From positions 1 to 60,113 of the forward strand of contig NZ_JADWYK010000021.1 of NCBI RefSeq assembly GCF_015773195.1: a DNA stretch of 60,113 nt, read 5' to 3'. A model generated the notes under the pieces. That model was not told the origin of the DNA, did not search any database, and saw only the letters and a program-made list of their open reading frames with translations. This stretch comes from Hymenobacter guriensis (lineage in GTDB: Bacteria > Bacteroidota > Bacteroidia > Cytophagales > Hymenobacteraceae). The position numbers and the translations under genes were made by a program. Positions 55,609-60,113 of the stretch are shown here, in pieces (positions within the stretch are counted from its first letter, which is position 1; each line of letters begins with the position of its first letter).

Positions 55609-56825
55609 GTCGTAAGCTACTGGAAACCGACGGGCAGAATTGGGTGGAGAAGGGCATCATCTCGCCAGAGCAACATGCCCGCCTGTTGGCCCTCTACCCC
55701 GAGGACGCCCACGCCGTGGGCTTGCTCCCGCTGCTGGGCTCCCTGCTGGTTGGCCTCAGCGCCCTCTCCCTGGTGGCCGCCAACTGGCAAGGGCTGCCGG
55801 AGCTGGTGCGCCTGGGTTTGCTGCTGGGCTCCATGATGGCCGCCTACGCTGCCGGTGAGTACTTCTACCGGCGCGGCAACGACCAGCTGGGTCTGGGTCT
55901 GGTGGCGTTGGGGCTAATTCTATTCGGGGCCGGCATCATCCTCACCAGCCAGCTCTACCAACTCATTGGCTACGACCTTACGGGGCTGCTGGCCTGGGCC
56001 GTGGCCGGCATGGGCATCACGTGGGTGTACCGCAGCCGGCTGCTGTTTCTGCTCACGGCCATCATCAGTGGGGTGGTGCAGGGCTACAACACCGGACAGC
56101 TGGGCGCCTTCAGCTACCTCACGGCTGCTTTCACGGCCCTGGGGCTGGGCTACTACTGGTGGCGCCGCCCCGATTCGCTTACCGGAGCCGTGCTGGCCTC
56201 GGGCCTGCTCTGGCAGGCGACCCTGCTGGTCAGCTACCTGCATATCAAGCTTACGTGGTTTTTCGTGCCGGCCATGCTTGTGTATGCCCTCGGCGACTGG
56301 CAGCCGCACCGACCGGCAGCCCGGGCTGTGCAGGGCCCGCCCTTAGTAGCCGCCTTCCTGTTTACGCTGGGGCTGGCCTTGTTTGGCGAGGCCGACTCCT
56401 ACACCGATGAGCTGCGCCCTCCGCTCCTCGCCTATTTGGCTGCTCTGGGCGCGGTACTGGCGTTGTCGCTCTGGGGTAAGGCGCGGCGTGGGCGCCTGAG
56501 CAGCGCCACCGACTGGCTGCTGCTGCTGCCGGGGTTCTACTTTCGGGGTGGGCTGGCGCTGGCCGTGGCCACGCTGGTGGTGCTCTACGCTTATTCCGGG
56601 GCCGTGCTGGCCCGCGCCCAGCAGGAGCACAACCCCGACCGGGTAACGCTGGGCACCGTGCTGTTCGTCATCACCACGGCGGTGGCGTACTTCAAGCTTA
56701 CCTGGGGCTTCCTCGATAAGTCGTTGTTTTTCCTGGTGGGCGGGCTGCTGCTGCTGGGTCTGTGGTGGTACCTGCGCCGCACAGCGGCCCGGTCTGCGTC
56801 GTCCTCTGCTTCTACCCGCCCATGA
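55605..56825 (+). CDS. DUF2157 domain membrane protein
   Basis: A 406-residue polytopic protein. The N-terminal ~35 residues are cytoplasmic (WVEKGIISPEQHARLLALY), the DUF2157 opening; then about ten helices follow (PLLGSLLVGLSALSLVAANW; LGLVALGLILFGAGIILTSQ; LFFLVGGLLLLGLWWYL). DUF2157 proteins are usually followed by a GDYXXLXY-type gene, as here, with an ATGA overlap. The role is unknown; a membrane stress or envelope function is possible. Confidence 0.8.
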   Translation: MSRKLLETDGQNWVEKGIISPEQHARLLALYPEDAHAVGLLPLLGSLLVGLSALSLVAANWQGLPELVRLGLLLGSMMAAYAAGEYFYRRGNDQLGLGLVALGLILFGAGIILTSQLYQLIGYDLTGLLAWAVAGMGITWVYRSRLLFLLTAIISGVVQGYNTGQLGAFSYLTAAFTALGLGYYWWRRPDSLTGAVLASGLLWQATLLVSYLHIKLTWFFVPAMLVYALGDWQPHRPAARAVQGPPLVAAFLFTLGLALFGEADSYTDELRPPLLAYLAALGAVLALSLWGKARRGRLSSATDWLLLLPGFYFRGGLALAVATLVVLYAYSGAVLARAQQEHNPDRVTLGTVLFVITTAVAYFKLTWGFLDKSLFFLVGGLLLLGLWWYLRRTAARSASSSASTRP

Positions 56826-57418
56826 GTTTTGTATCTGACTCTGTGCCCGCTTCCCCGGGTACTCCGCCGCTCGCTCCTTTCCTTCCCGATCTGCCGGAGC
56901 CCACCCGCCGCCGCTGGCTGCGCTGGCTGGTGCTGGCCCAGGTGCTGTTCGTGCTGGGCGTGGCGGCATCGGGCTACGCTACCGGGGCCTGGGGCCGCAC
57001 CATCTGGCTGCGCACCACTCCCGTAGACCCGCGCGACCTGCTCTACGGCGACTACGTAACTCTGGCCTACACCATCAGCCAGGTTCCGGGCCACCTGTGG
57101 CGCGGCGCGCAGCCGGCCCGCCGCAACCAGGCCGCCTACGTGCTACTGCAACCTGGCTCCGATGGTACCTGCTCGGCCGTGGGCATTTACCCCGAGAAAC
57201 CCGCCCCCACTCCCACTCAGGCCGTGCTGCGCGGCTCGGTGCAGCAGGTGTGGCGGCGCAGCCTTACGCTCCGCTACGGCCTGGAGCGCTACTACGTGCC
57301 CGAGGGCAGCGGCAAGAAGCTGGAGCGGCACCCGCGGCTGCAAGTGCAGGTGCGCATTGCGCCCTGGGGGCAGGCTCGCATCACGCAGGTAGTGCCTGAT
57401 TCCGCTGCCCATGAATAA
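56822..57418 (+). CDS. GDYXXLXY domain protein
   Basis: A 198-residue membrane-anchored protein. One helix at residues ~33-55 (WLRWLVLAQVLFVLGVAASG). The hallmark LLYGDYVTLAYTIS is near residue 77, giving the GDYxxLxY motif, followed by strands QAAYVLLQP and a C-terminal RIAPWGQARITQV. It is coupled to DUF2157 by ATGA overlap. Function unknown; this pair is conserved together in many bacteria. Confidence 0.8.
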   Translation: MSFVSDSVPASPGTPPLAPFLPDLPEPTRRRWLRWLVLAQVLFVLGVAASGYATGAWGRTIWLRTTPVDPRDLLYGDYVTLAYTISQVPGHLWRGAQPARRNQAAYVLLQPGSDGTCSAVGIYPEKPAPTPTQAVLRGSVQQVWRRSLTLRYGLERYYVPEGSGKKLERHPRLQVQVRIAPWGQARITQVVPDSAAHE

Positions 57419-57893
57419 CACCCTACCCCGGCTGCCCTAGTGGAGCGTGGCTTTGGCCGCGCTTACGGTATCCATCCTGCTGGTGGGCGCCCTGCTGGGC
57501 TTCAGGCAGCTATTGCAGCCGGTGGTGGACGTGCAGATGCACAACACGTACTTCATTTTTCCGCCTTATGGGCTGGTGCTGGCGGTTTTTGTGCCGCTGG
57601 CGCTGCTGGCCGGGCTGGTGGTGCGGCTGAGCCGCCACTCCCTGGCTGGGCTCATACTGATGCTGGCACTCCACGTGGCAGGTATCAGCCTGTGCAGCTG
57701 GCTGCTGGTGCGGATAGCGCAGTTCAATGCCTTACCTGTGAGTTGGCCGGCGCCGCAACCAGCTCCGACTGCTCCTGTCAGCTGGATGCAGACGGAAATC
57801 ATCCTGGTGCATGGGCTGCAAATGCTGCTCGTAGTATCGGCGCTGGTGCTGGTATACCGCCGGGGCCGGCAGGCGGGCCATCCTCGGCGGTAG
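57411..57893 (+). CDS. Membrane protein gene with an in-frame amber codon near its 5' end
   Basis: The frame from ATG 57411 (overlapping the previous stop by eight bases) reads MNNTLPRLP, then TAG at 57438-57440, then continues as WSVALAALTVSILLVGALL to 57893. Without the stop it would be a 160-residue protein with four helices and VDVQMHNTYFIFPPYG, a motif recalling heme-copper oxidase-like strings. An alternative start is GTG 57447, giving 148 residues. The coupling position of the ATG suggests the original start and a nonsense change, but both are possible. Confidence 0.55.
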
Positions 57894-57898
57894 TGCGC

Positions 57899-58408
57899 CT
57901 ACAAACCGTTGCGGGCCAGCAGGTCTTTATCGGCTTGGCTGATATCGACCATGGCGTACTTCTGCTGCTCGGTGATGTTCATTTCATCGAGTGCATCCAC
58001 CATGTTCTGATACTTGGAATCGGGCGTGGTTTTGATCAGCACCACAGTGTTACGGTTGCGCTGCCGCTGCTTGAACAGCACCTGCCGCAGTCCGTCGGCA
58101 CCGAAGCTGGTGGTTTGCAGCTCCGGGGTTGTATCAGCCCTGTTCAGGCCGAAGAAGTAATGCACCTGGCTGTTTTTGCCCAGAATCAGGGTCAGCGCAT
58201 TTTTATCACTCACATCGGTTGACACTGGTCCTTTGACCGGCATCGTCAGCTGCATCACCGTGGGCTTGTTGAAGGTGGTGGTGAGCATGAAGAAGGTGAG
58301 CAGCAGAAAAGCCAGGTCCACCATCGGCGTCATATCGAGGCGGAAGGCGTGTTTTTTGGCGCGGGGTTTTCCGGCGCGGGGCGCGGCGGCAGCTTGAATT
58401 TCAGCCAT
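57899..58408 (-). CDS. exbD: Biopolymer transport protein ExbD
   Basis: A 169-residue inner-membrane protein of the ExbD/TolR family, which uses the proton gradient to power TonB-type systems. It has a cytoplasmic basic N-terminus (KPRAKKHAF), one helix with the essential Asp in DMTPMVDLAFLLLTFFML (residues ~26-43), and a periplasmic domain ending QADKDLLARNGL. It lacks ExbB or TonB neighbours here. The ATG at 58408 is used. Confidence 0.88.
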   Translation of the reverse strand: MAEIQAAAAPRAGKPRAKKHAFRLDMTPMVDLAFLLLTFFMLTTTFNKPTVMQLTMPVKGPVSTDVSDKNALTLILGKNSQVHYFFGLNRADTTPELQTTSFGADGLRQVLFKQRQRNRNTVVLIKTTPDSKYQNMVDALDEMNITEQQKYAMVDISQADKDLLARNGL

Positions 58409-58484
58409 GACGGTGAGTTGGTTAGTGTTTCTCCTCAACGGCTCAGGCTTGCGGCTTATTGTTTCTGCCTGGTTCCCGGCTATT

Positions 58485-59069
58485 TCACGAACCTTCTGCG
58501 AACCACCACACCTGCTCCGGCGTGAGACAGGCGTTTAGGCGCACGTCGCCGGGCCAGGCGTCTTCAATGCGGGGCACCGGCGGCTCCAGACTCAGGCCGA
58601 GGCGCAGCGCGTCGGGGCGGCACTGCTGCAGGAAACGGTCGTAGAAGCCTTTGCCGTAGCCCACGCGGTGCCCCTGCTCATCGAAAGCCAGCAGAGGAAT
58701 GAGTACCGCGTCAAGTTGGGAGGGAAGTACCTCGGCCGCCCCTACGGGCTCGGGAATGCCCCAGCGGTTGAGCACCAGCGGCGTATCAGGGGTCAGGTGA
58801 AAGTGGCGGAGCGTCTGATCATCGGGCTGCACTACAGGCACGGCCACCTGCACAGTGGGCAGCTCCTGCCAGAGGCGGCGCAGCAGCGGCCAGGTGTCGG
58901 GCTCGTGCTGGTGCGGGATAGGCAGAAACACGTGCAGCCACCGCCACTCCGCTACCGGCAGGTGCCGGAGCAGCTGCTCCGTAAGTAGCTGACTGCGGCG
59001 GGCCACCTCCGCCCCGGGCAGGGCGCGGCGGGAGGCCAGGGCAGCGCGGCGCAGGTCAGCTTTCAGCAT
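58485..59069 (-). CDS. 5-formyltetrahydrofolate cyclo-ligase
   Basis: A 194-residue cytoplasmic enzyme that converts 5-formyl-THF to 5,10-methenyl-THF with ATP. Signatures: KADLRRAALASRRAL at the N-terminus, VPVVQPDDQTLRHF mid-protein, and the phosphate loop VGYGKGFYDRFL near residue 142. ATG 59069 is chosen over TTG 59093. Length is normal for the family. A proline-rich loop near PEPVGAAEVLP is typical. Confidence 0.9.
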   Translation of the reverse strand: MLKADLRRAALASRRALPGAEVARRSQLLTEQLLRHLPVAEWRWLHVFLPIPHQHEPDTWPLLRRLWQELPTVQVAVPVVQPDDQTLRHFHLTPDTPLVLNRWGIPEPVGAAEVLPSQLDAVLIPLLAFDEQGHRVGYGKGFYDRFLQQCRPDALRLGLSLEPPVPRIEDAWPGDVRLNACLTPEQVWWFAEGS

Positions 59070-59116
59070 GGGCGAATACGGGTAGATAGCCAAGAGACGT
59101 AGTTCCTACCCGCAAG

Positions 59117-60025
59117 TTAGTCCTGCACCGTGACGTAGAAGCTGATGCGAGGCTGCAGACCAGCCAGCACGGCCCCGGCCGAGGCCCGCTCCCACTCGGC
59201 CTGGCTGGTGTCGCGCAGGTACAGGTCGTTGTTGGTGTAGCCCAGGCTGGCGGAAAAGGCCAGCTTGCTGCTCACGTTCCTGGCATCGGCGCCACCAATC
59301 CACTCCAGCGTGAGGAAAAAGTCCTCGTCGAGCACCAGCTGGTCCTGGGTCAGGTCTACGGTGATGGGGCCCTTGGCCACGCTCGTCGTTACGATGATGT
59401 CGCGCTGCACCACCTTTACATTGGAGGGCTTCCCATTGGGCAGCAGGCGGTACAGGTTCACCCGGAACATGAGGGAGCCTGCCCGGTTGTAAGCCACGTT
59501 GAAGTTGGCGTTGAGCACCTTGGTAGGCTTGTGCTTAAGGCTGATGACCGTCCCGATTTCGGCGCCGAGGTCGTGGGCATCCAGAGTGAGAGTGGAGCTT
59601 TCGGAGTTGCCGGTATTGCCCAGGGTGCGGGTGCGCTTATACAGTCCTTTCGCCTTCACCTGCACCCCGCGCAAAGCCACGGCCTCGGCTACCAGCCGCA
59701 CGGTGGGGCGGGCCACCAGGTCGCGCAGCAACATACGCTGGGCACGGTACCCAATACTGGAAATGCGTACCGTATCAAGCAGGTTGGCCTCAGAGTACTG
59801 TAACCGGAACGCGCCATTATCGTCGGCCACCGTGCCAATGCCTTTACCCAGGATGCCTACGTTGGCGTAGGGCACGCCCGCCGCCGAACTGGCTTCGGTG
59901 ACAGTGCCTGTGAGAACCTGCGCCCGGCCGGCAAAGGCAAGTAGCAACAGCAGGAGTAAGAAGCTCAGACGAATGGCAAACGCAGAAGCGGGCACGATGC
60001 GGGGCAGAAAGGCAGCTGGCTGCAT
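59117..60025 (-). CDS. Carboxypeptidase-regulatory-like domain protein (exported)
   Basis: A 302-residue exported protein. Signal peptide residues ~17-36 (FAIRLSFLLLLLLLAFAGRA). Residues ~38-120 are the CarboxypepD_reg-like fold: LTGTVTEASSAAGVPYANVG, then GTVADDNGAFRL, then VRISSIGYRAQRML. The rest (~125-302) is a beta-rich domain seen in Bacteroidota surface proteins. No TonB box or barrel is visible. It is the last full gene before an IS-like element. Confidence 0.75.
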   Translation of the reverse strand: MQPAAFLPRIVPASAFAIRLSFLLLLLLLAFAGRAQVLTGTVTEASSAAGVPYANVGILGKGIGTVADDNGAFRLQYSEANLLDTVRISSIGYRAQRMLLRDLVARPTVRLVAEAVALRGVQVKAKGLYKRTRTLGNTGNSESSTLTLDAHDLGAEIGTVISLKHKPTKVLNANFNVAYNRAGSLMFRVNLYRLLPNGKPSNVKVVQRDIIVTTSVAKGPITVDLTQDQLVLDEDFFLTLEWIGGADARNVSSKLAFSASLGYTNNDLYLRDTSQAEWERASAGAVLAGLQPRISFYVTVQD

Positions 60026-60070
60026 AACGAGGTAGCTAGGAAGTGTTAACAGTAGGTATTATTTTGGAGG

Positions 60071-60113
60071 ATGGACTTTATGCTGACGGACGCGCAATGG
60101 GCGCGCATCGCGC
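60071..60113 (+). mobile_element. Start of an IS5-family transposase gene, cut by the window end
   Basis: The frame from ATG 60071 (or ATG 60080) reads MDFMLTDAQWARIA before the window ends. LTDAQWARIxPLLP is the well-known N-terminus of IS5/IS427-type transposases. The 45 bases upstream contain a GTTAAC palindrome (60044-60049), where a terminal inverted repeat would be expected. Only 14 residues are visible, so the family call rests on this string. Confidence 0.6.

Overview
The window looks like a chromosomal segment of a GC-rich Bacteroidota bacterium of the Hymenobacter type. The basis is the TAnnTTTG promoter boxes (the Bacteroidota -7 element), few Shine-Dalgarno sites, a folP-cdaA pair, an SDR-type threonine dehydrogenase with kbl, DUF1599 and DUF3891 genes and many Bacteroidota-style lipoproteins. 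This is inference from gene content; no rRNA or other taxonomic marker is present.

From 1 to about 32.2 kb lies a long-tailed (siphovirus-like) prophage whose left end is outside the window. Read from the right: a CI-like repressor (31078-32187, +) faces an early operon across an operator/promoter region. The early operon runs leftward through small regulators, a DnaD-like initiator, DnaB helicase, unknown genes, an HNH nuclease, a ParB-like protein and an RNA polymerase sigma factor, and ends at a 13-bp hairpin at 21.6 kb. The late genes follow, also leftward: terminase small and large subunits, a structural protein, portal, small proteins, scaffold, major capsid, connector/tail genes, and a tail assembly chaperone pair joined by a -1 frameshift on an A9C slippery run. 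Then come unusual palindromes, a four-gene cargo block (two-gene unknown/HEPN-like operon, lipoprotein, T4 Imm-like superinfection immunity protein) and the tape measure gene, which is inverted (+ strand) relative to all other late genes. Homing-endonuclease-like genes lie at the far left.

The most interesting signal is a 17-bp dyad, GTAAACTAATACTTTAC, found in the three intergenic places that precede late units: the terminase operon, the structural operon and the inverted tape measure gene, where it fills the promoter spacer. It looks like a dedicated late-gene control element that keeps the inverted gene in the late regulon. Candidate regulators (a phage sigma factor and an XRE protein) are encoded nearby.

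From 32.5 kb to the end is host chromosome: fatty acid hydroxylase, aroK, a HAD phosphatase, a lone DppB-type permease, a DoxX-like protein, folP-cdaA, kbl, terC, a patatin, tdh, a YihY/BrkB protein, rlmN, a thioesterase, mnmD, DUF2157/GDYXXLXY membrane proteins, exbD, a 5-formyl-THF cyclo-ligase and lipoproteins. Between cdaA and kbl sits a more AT-rich two-gene ATPase/TOPRIM-like module that resembles a defence system. Several intergenic gaps carry G/T-rich inverted repeats. The last 43 bases start an IS5-type transposase gene. No tRNA, rRNA or CRISPR array was seen.
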